Shown here: positions 1-9,230 of the stretch, piece by piece
Layout of the letters: the number at the start of each line of letters is the position of its first letter
Numbering within the stretch: position 1 is the stretch's first letter
NCBI RefSeq assembly: GCF_002157205.1
Contig: NZ_CP021358.1
Location: 186,001-250,000 of the forward strand
Reading direction: 5' to 3'
From: Kushneria marisflavi
GTDB lineage: Bacteria > Pseudomonadota > Gammaproteobacteria > Pseudomonadales > Halomonadaceae
Length of the DNA stretch: 64,000 nt
Notes under the pieces: model-generated
Seen by the model: the letters and a program-made list of their open reading frames with translations, nothing else
Databases searched by the model: none
What the model was told of the DNA's origin: nothing
Made by a program: the position numbers and the translations under genes

Positions 1-585
1 TTTGGCTTTCATGATGGCCGGCAGCTTGGCGTAACGTGGCTCGTTAAGGCGCAGGTCTGTTGTCACGATAGCCGGCAGTGACATGGCGATCGTTTCCAGT
101 CCGCCATCGATTTCACGCGTCACTTCCAGACGCTCACCATCGATGGTGACCTTCGAGGCAAAGGTAGCCTGTGGCATCCGTGTCAGGGCCGCCAGCATGG
201 GGCCGGTCTGACTGCTGTCACTGTCTATGGACTGCTTGCCCAGCAGCACCAGCCCCGGGCTTTCACGCTTGACCACTTCAGCCAGCACCCTGGCCGCGCC
301 CAGCGAGTCGACGGCAGTGTCACAGCTCACATGAAGGGCACGATCCGCCCCCAGCGCCATGGCCGTGCGAAGCTGCTCATGCACGCTCTTGTCCCCGATG
401 GAGACCGCCACTACCTCATCGGCGATGCCCTGCTCCTTGAGACGAACGGCTTCTTCGAGCGCAATTTCACAAAATGGGTTCATGGCCATTTTGGCATGCG
501 TCAGGTCCACGTCACTGTGGTCTTCCCTGATGCGCACCCTGACGTTGTGATCAATCACGCGCTTGATGGCGACGAGTACTTTCAT
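1..585 (-). CDS. etfB: Electron transfer flavoprotein beta subunit, 3' end outside window
   Basis: Beta subunit of the heterodimeric flavoprotein that collects electrons from acyl-CoA and other dehydrogenases and passes them to ETF-quinone oxidoreductase. Reading the minus strand from the ATG at 585 gives 195 codons without a stop, beginning [15 protein letters not shown], the usual EtfB opening. Further family signatures follow: [36 protein letters not shown] and [20 protein letters not shown]. About 55 C-terminal residues lie beyond the left edge. A GAGG stretch five bases before the ATG acts as ribosome binding site. The gene is divergent from its electron acceptor gene at 900; etfA is expected just outside the window (inference). 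Confidence 0.93.
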   Translation of the reverse strand, partial: MKVLVAIKRVIDHNVRVRIREDHSDVDLTHAKMAMNPFCEIALEEAVRLKEQGIADEVVAVSIGDKSVHEQLRTAMALGADRALHVSCDTAVDSLGAARVLAEVVKRESPGLVLLGKQSIDSDSSQTGPMLAALTRMPQATFASKVTIDGERLEVTREIDGGLETIAMSLPAIVTTDLRLNEPRYAKLPAIMKAK

Positions 586-899
586 GCCTTCCTCGTGGTG
601 TCGGATATTTCGAAATTCGTAAACATGACCGCCCGGCATCGATGTACAGAGCGCTTCGGGACGGTTTTTGCAGGATGACTGTCAGCCTAGATGGGGATCA
701 GGGCGCCTCAAGACAACAAACCGACGCTGAAAAAAGGGTTCGAATTGGGCCGGACCCCGACTTGATGCGATAATCAGGCATTATCCACCCCCTGATACTG
801 CTCCCGAAAGCGGCTGAGAATCATTGCTATCCAAAAGCGTGAGTGTAACACGCCATGCTCAATCGGGATGGGGGAATGAATCATGCAAGGAGTTGCTCA
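586..899. other. Divergent intergenic region between etfB and ETF-QO
   Basis: This 314-bp spacer must hold both divergent promoters. I see no open reading frame of note and no strong sigma70 pair. The clearest structure is a perfect inverted repeat at 769-785, GATAAT and ATTATC separated by CAGGC, about 115 bases upstream of the ETF-QO start. It could be an operator, but no known regulator motif was matched. Confidence 0.5.
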
Positions 900-2546
900 A
901 TGGACAGAGAGTCCATGTCATTTGATGTGGTGATCGTCGGTGCAGGCGTGGCCGGTCTTTCCGCCGCCTGCCGTCTGATGCAGGCAGCCAGTGAGCAGGC
1001 GTGTGAACTGAGTGTCTGCGTACTGGAAAAGGGGGCCGAAGTCGGGGCACATATTCTTTCGGGCGCGGCGTTTGACCCGCGCGCACTCGAAGAGCTTTTT
1101 CCCGACTGGCAGGATCGCGGCGCCCCTCTTCACACGCCGGCAACGCGCGATGAGGTCCTGTATCTGCGCGACAGCGAGCAGGCCGTGCGCTTTCCGGAGG
1201 CACTGATTCCGCCGTCCATGCTCAATGACGGCAGCTATCTGATCAGTGCCGGCGATTTGTGCCGCTGGCTGGCCGAGCAGGCCGAGGCGCTGGGCGTCGA
1301 TATATTTCCGGGTTTCGCCGCCCAGTCACTGATATTTGGTGACAGCGGAGAAATCACCGGTGTCATTACCGGCGATATGGGGCTTGACCATGATGGCAAC
1401 CCCAAGCCCTCCCATGAGCCGGGCATCGAACTCTACGGTCGCTATACCCTCTTCGCTGAAGGCGCGCGCGGCCATCTTGGCCAGGAGCTGATCAAGCATT
1501 TCGATCTGGCCGCCGGGCGCGATGAACAGCACTATGCCATCGGTTTCAAGGAGCTCTGGGAAGTCCCTGCCGAGCAGCACGAACCGGGACTGGTCGTGCA
1601 CACCGCTGGCTGGCCACTGTCTGGCCGAGCCCACGGCGGCAGCTTCCTGTATCACGGCAGCGACCGTCAGGTCATGGTCGGCCTGATCGTGGATCTGGCC
1701 TACGACAACCCCTGGCTTTCTCCCTTCGATGAATTTCAGCGCATGAAGCACCACCCGGACATCGCGCGTCATCTCAAGGGCGGGACACGGCTGGCCTTTG
1801 GCGCACGCGCGCTCACCAAGGGCGGTCTCAACAGCCTGCCAAAGATGGTCTTCCCCGGCGGTCTTTTGATCGGCTGTGATGCCGGTACGCTGGATTTTGC
1901 GCGTATCAAGGGGCTTCACATGGCCATGAAGTCCGGCATGCTGGCGGCTGACACCGTCGTCGCCGCGCTTGCCGCTGGCGATGAAGGCGGCAGCACGCTC
2001 AACGATTTCACCACGCGCTTTGAGGGCAGCTGGGCCCACGAGGCACTGGCCAAACACCGCAATTTCGGACCGGCAATGCACCGCTTCGGAATGGTCGCGG
2101 GTGGCGCGTGGAACTTTCTTGAGCAGAAATTGCATCTGCCGCTGCCCACGCTACATGACACCACTGCAGACCACGCGCAGCTGAAAACGGCTGACACCGC
2201 AGAAAGGATCGACTATCCACGTCCTGATGGCGTGCTCTCGTTTGACAAGCCTTCATCGGTGTATCTTTCCAATACACACCACGAAGAAGACCAGCCCTGC
2301 CATCTGCAGCTGCGCGACCCGAGCATCCCGATCAGCGTTAATCTGCCCCGCTACGCAGAACCCGCCCAGCGTTATTGCCCGGTCGGCGTCTACGAAGTCA
2401 TTGAAGACAGCGCGGGTACGCCACGCTTTCAGATCAACTTCCAAAACTGCATTCACTGCAAGACCTGCGATATCAAGGACCCGTCCCAGAACATTCACTG
2501 GGTCACGCCGGAAGGTGGCAACGGGCCTGGCTATCCCAATATGTAG
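900..2546 (+). CDS. etfD: Electron transfer flavoprotein-ubiquinone oxidoreductase
   Basis: Membrane-associated iron-sulfur flavoprotein that oxidises reduced ETF and reduces ubiquinone, linking fatty-acid and amino-acid oxidation to respiration. The 548-residue product has the N-terminal FAD dinucleotide motif GAGVAGLSAA near residues 14-23 and a C-terminal 4Fe-4S module with cysteines at about 493, 517, 520 and 523 (CIHCKTC). Length matches the family. The frame is open from 855, but I chose the ATG at 900 because an AGGAG lies seven bases upstream and homologues start close to the FAD motif. The symbol etfD is one of several in use. Confidence 0.95.
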   Translation: MDRESMSFDVVIVGAGVAGLSAACRLMQAASEQACELSVCVLEKGAEVGAHILSGAAFDPRALEELFPDWQDRGAPLHTPATRDEVLYLRDSEQAVRFPEALIPPSMLNDGSYLISAGDLCRWLAEQAEALGVDIFPGFAAQSLIFGDSGEITGVITGDMGLDHDGNPKPSHEPGIELYGRYTLFAEGARGHLGQELIKHFDLAAGRDEQHYAIGFKELWEVPAEQHEPGLVVHTAGWPLSGRAHGGSFLYHGSDRQVMVGLIVDLAYDNPWLSPFDEFQRMKHHPDIARHLKGGTRLAFGARALTKGGLNSLPKMVFPGGLLIGCDAGTLDFARIKGLHMAMKSGMLAADTVVAALAAGDEGGSTLNDFTTRFEGSWAHEALAKHRNFGPAMHRFGMVAGGAWNFLEQKLHLPLPTLHDTTADHAQLKTADTAERIDYPRPDGVLSFDKPSSVYLSNTHHEEDQPCHLQLRDPSIPISVNLPRYAEPAQRYCPVGVYEVIEDSAGTPRFQINFQNCIHCKTCDIKDPSQNIHWVTPEGGNGPGYPNM

Positions 2547-2550
2547 CGAT

Positions 2551-2590
2551 AAAAAAAGGCCCCGATGTCTGGAAACATCGGGACCTTTTT
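2551..2590. terminator. Bidirectional terminator, ETF-QO / sseA
   Basis: A seven-base-pair core stem, CCGATGT with ACATCGG, is extended by outer GG/CC pairs. An A7 run precedes it and a T5 run follows it, so it can stop transcription on both strands. It lies between the convergent ETF-QO and sulfurtransferase genes. Confidence 0.85.
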
Positions 2591-2605
2591 CATGGATGCC
2601 TTCTA

Positions 2606-3451
2606 TCAGGCTGTCGGCGCGCTGGTGTCGGTAGCAACAGGACGCGCCGGGTCTCGGCTCCACTCGCTCCATGAGCCGGGATATAGTCTGGGCAGCGGTT
2701 TGCCAAGCGCGGCATGCGCCAGAATGATCATGCAGGCGGAAATACCGGAACCACAGTAGGCAATGCTCGACTGTCCGGTAGCCGGTATCAGCTTTTCGAG
2801 GACATCGCTCTCGGCCATGCAGTTGTCTTCTCCCAGAAGCGACGCACCCGGGACGTTGACGGCACCGGGGATATGGCCGGCCACCTGATCGATCGGCTCA
2901 CTTTCGCCGCGATAGCGCGCTGGCGGCCGGGCATCGAGCAGCAGCGCATCGCCTTCAGCCACATCATCGGCACTGGCCACCATCTGATGCTGAAAGTCAC
3001 ACACCCACTCGCTCGGCGCTGGCGCCTCAGTCATACCGCTCTCCAGCGCACCGCCCACGGCCTGCCAGACCTGAAGTCCGCCGTTAAGGACAAACACATT
3101 GTCATGACCGGCCCAGTGCAGCATCCACCAGGCCCGCGCCGCGGCCAGCTGTCCGCCCAGATCGTCATAAACCACCACACGAGTCTCCGGCGTAATGCCC
3201 CAGTTCTGCAGCGTCTTCTGCCATGTCTCAGGCGACGGCAGCGGATGACGCCCCCCTTTGGCACCGCCAGACGGCGCAGAAAGATCCTCGTCCATATTGG
3301 CCAGCAAGGCGCCGGGAAGATGACCTTCCTGGTAGAGCTGCGAAGCGGCCCGGGCATCATCCAGTCGCGCACGACAGTCGAGAATCACCAGTGGTGTGCT
3401 GTCGCGCTGCCACATCAGAAGGGTTGTGACATCTGTCAGTGCAGTGGTCAT
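2606..3451 (-). CDS. sseA: 3-mercaptopyruvate/thiosulfate sulfurtransferase
   Basis: Two-domain rhodanese of 281 residues that transfers sulfur from 3-mercaptopyruvate or thiosulfate to an acceptor thiol or cyanide. The C-terminal domain carries the active-site loop CGSGISA with the catalytic cysteine at about residue 233; CGSG loops are typical of mercaptopyruvate sulfurtransferases, whereas rhodaneses usually have CRKG. The N-terminal domain keeps VILDCRARLDDARAA and VVVYDDLGGQLAARAWW but no catalytic cysteine, as expected. It is a single gene on the minus strand ending next to the shared terminator; 15 bases separate its start from the helicase stop upstream. Substrate preference is inferred from the loop only. 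Confidence 0.88.
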   Translation of the reverse strand: MTTALTDVTTLLMWQRDSTPLVILDCRARLDDARAASQLYQEGHLPGALLANMDEDLSAPSGGAKGGRHPLPSPETWQKTLQNWGITPETRVVVYDDLGGQLAAARAWWMLHWAGHDNVFVLNGGLQVWQAVGGALESGMTEAPAPSEWVCDFQHQMVASADDVAEGDALLLDARPPARYRGESEPIDQVAGHIPGAVNVPGASLLGEDNCMAESDVLEKLIPATGQSSIAYCGSGISACMIILAHAALGKPLPRLYPGSWSEWSRDPARPVATDTSAPTA

Positions 3452-3466
3452 GAAAACTCCCTGAAT

Positions 3467-5647
3467 TTAACTGACGCGCTCGATCGGCGCGCGTGAAGCA
3501 ATTAACCGGCGACGGCCGGCTCGATGAAACATGACTTCCAGCACGCAGCGCTCGCGGTCGCCCTCTACCAACTCAATACGCCCTTCTCCGAAGACCGCAT
3601 GGCGGACCTGTTCCCCCGGCTGCCAGTCACCGGCCTGTGACAGTACTGCCGGCGTTTTCTGTCCGGCCCTGACACGTAAAGAGTTCTCCACACCGATGCC
3701 TTCAAGGTAGCGGTTGACCAGTGACGGGTCACGTACACCGGGCTCTCCTTCCTGACTCGAGCCAATTGCGCGGGCCATTTTGATGCTGTCTTCCCAGGCC
3801 GCCTCTTCCACGAATCGGCTGAGGCGATGGGGTGGCGGATCAGAAAGCAGCAGTAACCGCTCGCGGGCGCGGGTAATGCCGACATAAAAGAGTCGTCGCT
3901 CTTCTTCCAGTGCCTGGGGTGTCAGCGGATTTTCTCTGGAGTAAAGGGGAAAGTCCTCTTCGTTGAGTCCGGCAAGGGCCACCAGCGGCCATTCAAGCCC
4001 CTTGGCACCATGAATGGTCGACAGCAAAACGCCCTGCTCCTGGTTGATGACCGGGTCCTTGAGCAGCGCAATGAAGGCATCCGGATCATCGGCCAGCTCG
4101 CCGGCCTGTTCGATCAGAACATCCAGCAATCGAATATCTTCTTCACCCTTGTCGCGGCGAGCCGCAGCGCGGCGCAGCAGCTTTTCTGCCTCCAGCGTTT
4201 CTACCACATGCGATAACACATAGGCAGGTGCCTGATCGCGCATGGAAGGCAGTTTCTGCAGCAGCGCCCAGCGCTTTTTGAGATGGCGCCGCTGAAAGGG
4301 TCTTAAACCCTCCAGCACGATGTGCTGGTCGGGCCAGCGCCCGGTGCGGGCAAGCTCCGCCGTCAGCGGTGCCAGTCGCTCCTGACTGACGAAAGCACTG
4401 GGCTGGCTGTAAAGCAACAACAGGTGATCACTGTCCTGTAAAAGCTCGGGACGCCGGGTCAGCTCCAGGTACCCTGCCAACGCTCTGACCAGCGGCAGTC
4501 GAAACACGAAACGGTCCTGCTGCCCCAGCTGGAAGGGAATGTTTTCTCGCAGAAGACGCAGCTGTACCGGCACGCTGAGCGACCAGCTGCGCACCAGCAC
4601 CGCACACTCCTTCAGGTCCCGCCCCTGCGCCTGCCATGACTGCAGCACGTTGACCAGACGCGTTCCGCCGCTGTCACACTCTACCTGCGTGTCGGGATTG
4701 TCCGGCGCCGATAGTGTTAGCTGATCCGCAGCACCTGGATTGGCGCGGATCACATGGTTGGCCATCAGCGATACCGCATGACCATGGCGAAAGGTCCAGC
4801 TCAGAGGATAGTCGGCCGGCGTTCCGAAAAGCTCGCTAAACCGCGCATTCATGGCATCCGGACGTGCGCCACGCCACTCATAGATACACTGATTGGCATC
4901 GCCGACCGCCATGACGCTGGCACTGTCGCCTGCCAGCATCGATAGAAGACGCAGCTGAACCTCATTGATGTCCTGATACTCATCGACAATGATGTGATCA
5001 AGACGCCCCTGAATGCGCGCGCGTACCCTGTCATCGCGGATCAGTGCCCTGAGCGGACGATATAGCAGGTCAGCATAGGTCATGACGCCCTGCTCGTGCA
5101 TCTGGCGTTCCATCTCCAGAAAGGCGGGCACAAAGTGCTCGGTATCAGCACCGTAATCTCCCCGCTCATGGAGTCTGGCAGGCGGCAGGCATTCCGATTT
5201 GACCAGATCACAGAACTGCAGCAGCGCCTCGATTCGTTCTTCTTCAAGCGCCAGTGCCAGCTGTGCCGGCTCATCGACGAGCAGTTGCTGCAGCACCTGG
5301 CGGGCCAGCCGTTCGCGCTGCCACTCTCCCTCGATCAACCGACGCGCTGGCAGCGCGCCCCAGCGCATCAGGCTCTGACCCAGGCGGTGGCCAATGGAGT
5401 GAAAGGTACGTACCTGAGGCAACCGTGCGCCGGCCGGTGCCAGCATGCGCAGTCGTGCCGCGAAATCTTCGCGGGCAGCGCGATTGAACATCAAAATCAT
5501 GATGCGATCCGCCGGCGTGCCGATCGCCATGAGATGAAGCACCCGGGCCACCATGGTGGAAGTTTTGCCAGCACCGGCCACGGCAAAAACGCGCGCGTGA
5601 CCCTGCCCATGCTGAACCACGGCCTGCTGCTGCTCGGTCAATCTCAT
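3467..5647 (-). CDS. UvrD/Rep-family ATP-dependent DNA helicase
   Basis: Superfamily 1A 3'-5' helicase of 726 residues. Visible motifs in order: Q-motif region LTEQQQAV, Walker A AGAGKT at 24-29, DEYQD (motif II) at 222-226, motif III GDANQCIYEWRGARP, and a late STIHGAKGLEWPLVAL (motif V region) followed by YVGITRARERL (motif VI). The tail contains a small HAVFGEGRI segment like the C-terminal tail of UvrD/PcrA proteins. The ATG overlaps the TGA of the upstream DUF1285 gene by four bases, so translation is probably coupled. It is smaller and more divergent than true UvrD or Rep, so I give no symbol. Its role in repair or in displacing proteins ahead of forks is inference. Confidence 0.88.
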   Translation of the reverse strand: MRLTEQQQAVVQHGQGHARVFAVAGAGKTSTMVARVLHLMAIGTPADRIMILMFNRAAREDFAARLRMLAPAGARLPQVRTFHSIGHRLGQSLMRWGALPARRLIEGEWQRERLARQVLQQLLVDEPAQLALALEEERIEALLQFCDLVKSECLPPARLHERGDYGADTEHFVPAFLEMERQMHEQGVMTYADLLYRPLRALIRDDRVRARIQGRLDHIIVDEYQDINEVQLRLLSMLAGDSASVMAVGDANQCIYEWRGARPDAMNARFSELFGTPADYPLSWTFRHGHAVSLMANHVIRANPGAADQLTLSAPDNPDTQVECDSGGTRLVNVLQSWQAQGRDLKECAVLVRSWSLSVPVQLRLLRENIPFQLGQQDRFVFRLPLVRALAGYLELTRRPELLQDSDHLLLLYSQPSAFVSQERLAPLTAELARTGRWPDQHIVLEGLRPFQRRHLKKRWALLQKLPSMRDQAPAYVLSHVVETLEAEKLLRRAAARRDKGEEDIRLLDVLIEQAGELADDPDAFIALLKDPVINQEQGVLLSTIHGAKGLEWPLVALAGLNEEDFPLYSRENPLTPQALEEERRLFYVGITRARERLLLLSDPPPHRLSRFVEEAAWEDSIKMARAIGSSQEGEPGVRDPSLVNRYLEGIGVENSLRVRAGQKTPAVLSQAGDWQPGEQVRHAVFGEGRIELVEGDRERCVLEVMFHRAGRRRLIASRAPIERVS

Positions 5648-6216
5648 GATGACAATGTCGGCAGGTCGTCCGGACTCATCGGCGGCCCGAGGGCGTGCCA
5701 GTGGCCGCCGCTATGAAGTCCCATATGAATCTGACCCTGAGCGTCTTCGATACACTCCGCCTGTTCGACCAGCTGATACCAGCACTGACGCGACAGCCGG
5801 GCCGACAAGCCATGGCGCAGGATGACTCGCGGGATATCGGCATCGTCATCCAGCACCAGGCGACAGGAATCGTCCAGCGTGGCGTGCTCGCCGGTTTGCG
5901 TGGTCAAATGCCAGCAGCCCCCAGTGCCCGCCTCTTCCCGACGGACAGCGTCGATGATCAGCAGTGGATGGTCATCGACCCGGATTCGCCATTTTTCAAC
6001 CGGCGTCACCAGATAGTAGTGTCCGTCAGTTTCGCGGCGCAGCAGCCGTGACAGGGTGCGCAGGACACGTGGATGCTTGACCTTCGCGCCTTCATGCCAC
6101 CAGACACCTCCGCGGTCCACCCGAATATCCATATCCCCTGACAATGCCGGATCCCACTCTTCCAGCGGCAGGGGCTGATCATTGGTTTGAACCGTCAGCA
6201 GCGTCTTTAATGACAT
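5644..6216 (-). CDS. DUF1285 domain-containing protein
   Basis: Conserved 190-residue soluble protein of the DUF1285 family; its biochemical function is not known to me. Recognisable family features are the N-terminal PLEEWDPALSGDMDIRV, GGVWWHEGAKVKHPRVLRT and a middle part reading YYLVTPVEKWRIRVDDHPL. The frame is open to 6348, but I chose the ATG at 6216 because AGGAG lies six bases upstream. It sits ten bases after tatD and overlaps the helicase start by four bases. The same tatD-DUF1285 neighbourhood exists in Pseudomonas (recalled). Confidence 0.82.
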   Translation of the reverse strand: MSLKTLLTVQTNDQPLPLEEWDPALSGDMDIRVDRGGVWWHEGAKVKHPRVLRTLSRLLRRETDGHYYLVTPVEKWRIRVDDHPLLIIDAVRREEAGTGGCWHLTTQTGEHATLDDSCRLVLDDDADIPRVILRHGLSARLSRQCWYQLVEQAECIEDAQGQIHMGLHSGGHWHALGPPMSPDDLPTLSS

Positions 6217-6226
6217 GGCAGGCTCC

Positions 6227-7084
6227 TCAGCCATTGGCAAACGATGCCGCGGCGTCATGTGAAGGGGCGGTCCGCCGAAAAAGACGGTGAAAATTGGCTG
6301 TGGTCTGCATTGCCACTTCATCAAGACTGATGTTGCGCTCACGTGCAATGGCCCGAGCTACTTCCAGCACGCGGGCCGGCTCATTGGCTCGCCCTCGGTA
6401 AGGCACCGGTGACAGCCAGGGGCTATCGGTTTCCAGCAGCAATCGATCCAGCGGTAAGGCACGTGCCAGCGCACGCACGTTTTCGGCGCTGGCAAAAGTG
6501 ACGATACCGGACAGGGAAATCATGAAACCATGGGCAACAGCGCGACGCGCCATCTCCAGATCTTCGGTAAAGCAGTGCAGTACACCGCCTATCTTCGGAT
6601 CAATGTGACGCTCGATCATGTCCAGCGTCTCTTCACGTGCCGCGCGGGTGTGAACGCTGATCGGCAGTTCAGCCTCACGAGCGGCCTGAAGGTGGCGCTC
6701 AAAGCGGTTCAGTTGTACATCGCGTGGTACGCGAAGCTGGCCTTGATCATCGGCCTGGAAATCCAGCCCGATTTCACCGACAGCCACCGGCTCGAATCGC
6801 TCGATGCAGTCGGTGATCTCTTCAAGCGTGGGCTCATGGTCAAGGCGCTGCATGGGATGAACGCCGACCCCAAAAAAGACATCGTCATGACGACGACCGA
6901 TTTCTGCCAGCCCCGGCACGCCCTCAAGCGTTGTGGCAATGGCAAGAAAACCGCGAACGCCACTCTCGCGTGCACGCGAGAGCACTTCATCCACACTGCC
7001 ACTTGCGGCATCGAGACGATCAAGATGGCAGTGAGAATCGATCAGTACCGAAGGCCATGACAATTGTTCGGCTAACTGGCTCAT
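6227..7084 (-). CDS. tatD: TatD family metal-dependent DNase
   Basis: Metal-dependent hydrolase of the TatD family, 285 residues, expected to act as a 3'-5' exonuclease or deoxyribonuclease in the cytoplasm. All metal ligands of the TIM-barrel fold are visible: HCH in DSHCHLDRL near residue 18, the glutamate of VGEIGLDF, histidines in SVHTRAAREE and VLHCFTE, and the aspartate of LLETDSPWLSPVPYRG. Starts at ATG 7084 and GTG 7093 are both possible; neither has a strong ribosome binding site, and I prefer the ATG. It follows pilZ and precedes DUF1285 on the same strand. TatD members are not needed for Tat export despite the name. Confidence 0.9.
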   Translation of the reverse strand: MSQLAEQLSWPSVLIDSHCHLDRLDAASGSVDEVLSRARESGVRGFLAIATTLEGVPGLAEIGRRHDDVFFGVGVHPMQRLDHEPTLEEITDCIERFEPVAVGEIGLDFQADDQGQLRVPRDVQLNRFERHLQAAREAELPISVHTRAAREETLDMIERHIDPKIGGVLHCFTEDLEMARRAVAHGFMISLSGIVTFASAENVRALARALPLDRLLLETDSPWLSPVPYRGRANEPARVLEVARAIARERNISLDEVAMQTTANFHRLFRRTAPSHDAAASFANG

Positions 7085-7227
7085 TAAACCCACCCGGTTG
7101 AAGATATACAGACCGGGTATTATCGCAGATCATCGACTTCCAGGGGGATCGATCATGTCGGATCATTTACCGGTATTGATATGATAACGGTATAAAACGC
7201 AGATATCTAACACCTGCCAAATCCTGA

Positions 7228-7524
7228 TCAGGCCAACAGGGCTTCAATATGCTCGCGAAGCGACTGCTCCTCGGCATCAAGATGAATTCCCACGCCTCCT
7301 TCGCGATGACCGGCCATACCCGAAGGCGAGAGCCAGGCCACAATGCCTGATACCGGGCGCGCCTCCTGCTCTTGGGGCAGCGTCAACAGCATATAGACTC
7401 GCTGGCCAAGGCGATGACGTACCGGTGTTGAAAGGAATAGGCCGCCACGTTCGAAAAGCGGCATCCAGGCCGTTCTAAGAGCATTGGTATCATTGAACGT
7501 GAAGGACAGGGCCCGAGCGCTCAT
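7228..7524 (-). CDS. pilZ: PilZ domain protein, type IV pilus biogenesis
   Basis: A 98-residue single-domain PilZ protein. The position after holB and before tatD is that of Pseudomonas pilZ, which is required for type IV pilus assembly and is atypical in not binding cyclic-di-GMP well. The sequence supports that type: there is no RxxxR near the N-terminus, only the later GMAGHREGGVGIHLD loop. The frame opens at 7587; ATG 7524 is chosen because AGGAG lies six bases upstream. No other pilus gene lies in the window, so the pilus role is inferred by synteny. Confidence 0.85.
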   Translation of the reverse strand: MSARALSFTFNDTNALRTAWMPLFERGGLFLSTPVRHRLGQRVYMLLTLPQEQEARPVSGIVAWLSPSGMAGHREGGVGIHLDAEEQSLREHIEALLA

Positions 7525-7606
7525 GCAAATCTCCTGATAAGAAAATGATGCTGTCCTTATCGGCCGCTGGCGCGAGAAGTTTCGCAAACGACCATGCGTA
7601 CAGCTA

Positions 7607-8590
7607 TCAGGAGCGCAGCAGTTCCGACCATCGAATCAGCCAGGACTCGATGACCAGTTGCGCATTGGGATTGCCACCGCCGGCCAGCAAACGCCGCTGC
7701 TCGTGAGCGTAATCGAGCAGTCGAAACCAGTCGCGGACACGGGCATTTTTGATGGCCTGACGATACAGCGGCAGAAGGTCGCGATTGCGAACGCTATCCA
7801 TGTCGCCGGACACGCCCAGACGGATCAGGTCCTCGAGCCAGAGCACCCCGTGCCACAAAATATCGGACAGCGCCTGCTTGTCGAGGCGCGCAGCCTCTGC
7901 TACCGGGTCGCCACCACGTACCAGAGACTCGAACAGCTCTCGCAACTCCTGGCGCAGCTGGCGCGCCTCGGGCGCGGCCAGATCACGAGCCAGCAGCGGA
8001 CGGCCACCGGCTACCTCCCACCAGAATGCTGCCTGTTCCTGATCTTCAAGCTCTTGGGTCAGCCAGGCCAGAGCGACCTCACGGGACGGCTGGGGATGCG
8101 ACCACTGCTGGCAGCGGCTGCGAATGGTCGGCAGCGTCCGGGATGGAATATCGCTTTGCAGAATGAACAGCGTATCAGCGCCTGGCTCTTCGAGACTTTT
8201 CAGCAGCGCATTGGAAGCCGCCACGGTCATCGCTTCGGCGGGTGCCAGGTGGATGATGCGATAGCCCCCCTGCTGCGCTGTCTGTGACGCAAAGGCATTG
8301 ATGTCACGAATGGCATCGATGCGAATCTGCTTGCCGCGCTCGGCGGGAAGAATTTCCAGAAGATCGGGATGATATCCCGATATCAACATCTGACAGGCGT
8401 GACACTCGCCACAGGCCGTGTCACGAGGCGAATGGCAGAGCTGACGCGCAATCAGCGCCTGTGCCAGACGCTCCTTCCCGAGCCCTGAAGGCCCGGTCAG
8501 CATGAGCGCATGTGGCAGACGAGACTCGTCGGCAAGCGCCGTCAGACGCTGCCAGATCGAGGCTTGCCAGGGCCAGGGCGTCAATTCCAT
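7607..8590 (-). CDS. holB: DNA polymerase III delta' subunit
   Basis: Delta-prime subunit of the clamp loader, 327 residues, which joins the DnaX complex to open and load the sliding clamp at replication forks. An AAA+ fold is visible: a P-loop-like GPSGLGKERLAQAL at about 33-46, a four-cysteine zinc module within CHSPRDTACGECHACQ, then NALLKSLEEP and sensor-1/SRC region PTIRSRCQQW. The start overlaps the end of tmk by ten bases, the usual tmk-holB coupling in gammaproteobacteria. About 80 bases separate its end from the pilZ start. Confidence 0.95.
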   Translation of the reverse strand: MELTPWPWQASIWQRLTALADESRLPHALMLTGPSGLGKERLAQALIARQLCHSPRDTACGECHACQMLISGYHPDLLEILPAERGKQIRIDAIRDINAFASQTAQQGGYRIIHLAPAEAMTVAASNALLKSLEEPGADTLFILQSDIPSRTLPTIRSRCQQWSHPQPSREVALAWLTQELEDQEQAAFWWEVAGGRPLLARDLAAPEARQLRQELRELFESLVRGGDPVAEAARLDKQALSDILWHGVLWLEDLIRLGVSGDMDSVRNRDLLPLYRQAIKNARVRDWFRLLDYAHEQRRLLAGGGNPNAQLVIESWLIRWSELLRS

Positions 8591-9222
8591 GATGCGAGCT
8601 GTTGATCGAGTCGCTGAGCGATGTCTCGCTGCACCTGCTCGAGTGACTGTGAAGCATCCACTGCAACCATGCGTTCGGGTGCCTGTTCGGCACGTGCACG
8701 ATATCCCTGTCGCACCCGCTCAAAGAAATCGCCCCGCTCGCGCTCGAACCGATCACGCTCGCCCCCTCGCGCTGCAAGACGGTCGGCCGCATATGAGACA
8801 GGCATATCAAGCCAGAGCGTGAGATCGGGCGCGAGCCCCTGCTGCACAAACTGCTCAAGCATGGCGATACGCTCCGGCGCGATACCGCGAGCACTGCCCT
8901 GATAGGCAAAGGTGGCATCGGTAAAGCGGTCACTGACCACCCATTCTCCACGGGCAAGCGCCGGGCGAATGACCCGGGCCAGATGCTGGGCGCGCCCGGC
9001 AAATATCAGTAAGAGCTCTGCCAGATCATCCAGCGGCTCCTGCTCATCATTGGCAAGCAGGAGCGCGCGAATACGCTCGGCCACGGGCGTACCGCCAGGT
9101 TCCCGCGTGGTGGTCACGCGAATACCCCGTGAGTGAAGATAATCGCGAACGAAGGAAAGGTTGGTGCTTTTACCGACACCCTCGCCCCCTTCAAGAGTGA
9201 TAAAGCGGCCTTGCTGGGTCAT
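8581..9222 (-). CDS. tmk: Thymidylate kinase
   Basis: Phosphorylates dTMP to dTDP with ATP in the dTTP pathway. The 213-residue protein shows the P-loop LEGGEGVGKST near residues 9-19, the TREPGGTPVAERIR substrate loop, SDRFTDATFAYQG, and an arginine-rich LID segment RGGERDRFERE of the type II (E. coli-like) enzymes. ATG 9222 is used; an alternative TTG at 9234 would overlap mltG. The stop of mltG lies eight bases upstream and the product overlaps holB by ten bases, so mltG-tmk-holB is one transcription unit. Confidence 0.96.
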   Translation of the reverse strand: MTQQGRFITLEGGEGVGKSTNLSFVRDYLHSRGIRVTTTREPGGTPVAERIRALLLANDEQEPLDDLAELLLIFAGRAQHLARVIRPALARGEWVVSDRFTDATFAYQGSARGIAPERIAMLEQFVQQGLAPDLTLWLDMPVSYAADRLAARGGERDRFERERGDFFERVRQGYRARAEQAPERMVAVDASQSLEQVQRDIAQRLDQQLASWN

Positions 9223-9230
9223 TACAGCTC

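Noticed and set aside
2714-3496. Plus-strand 260-codon open frame
   Set aside because: It lies wholly opposite sseA, has no ribosome binding site or family resemblance, and sseA has intact motifs.
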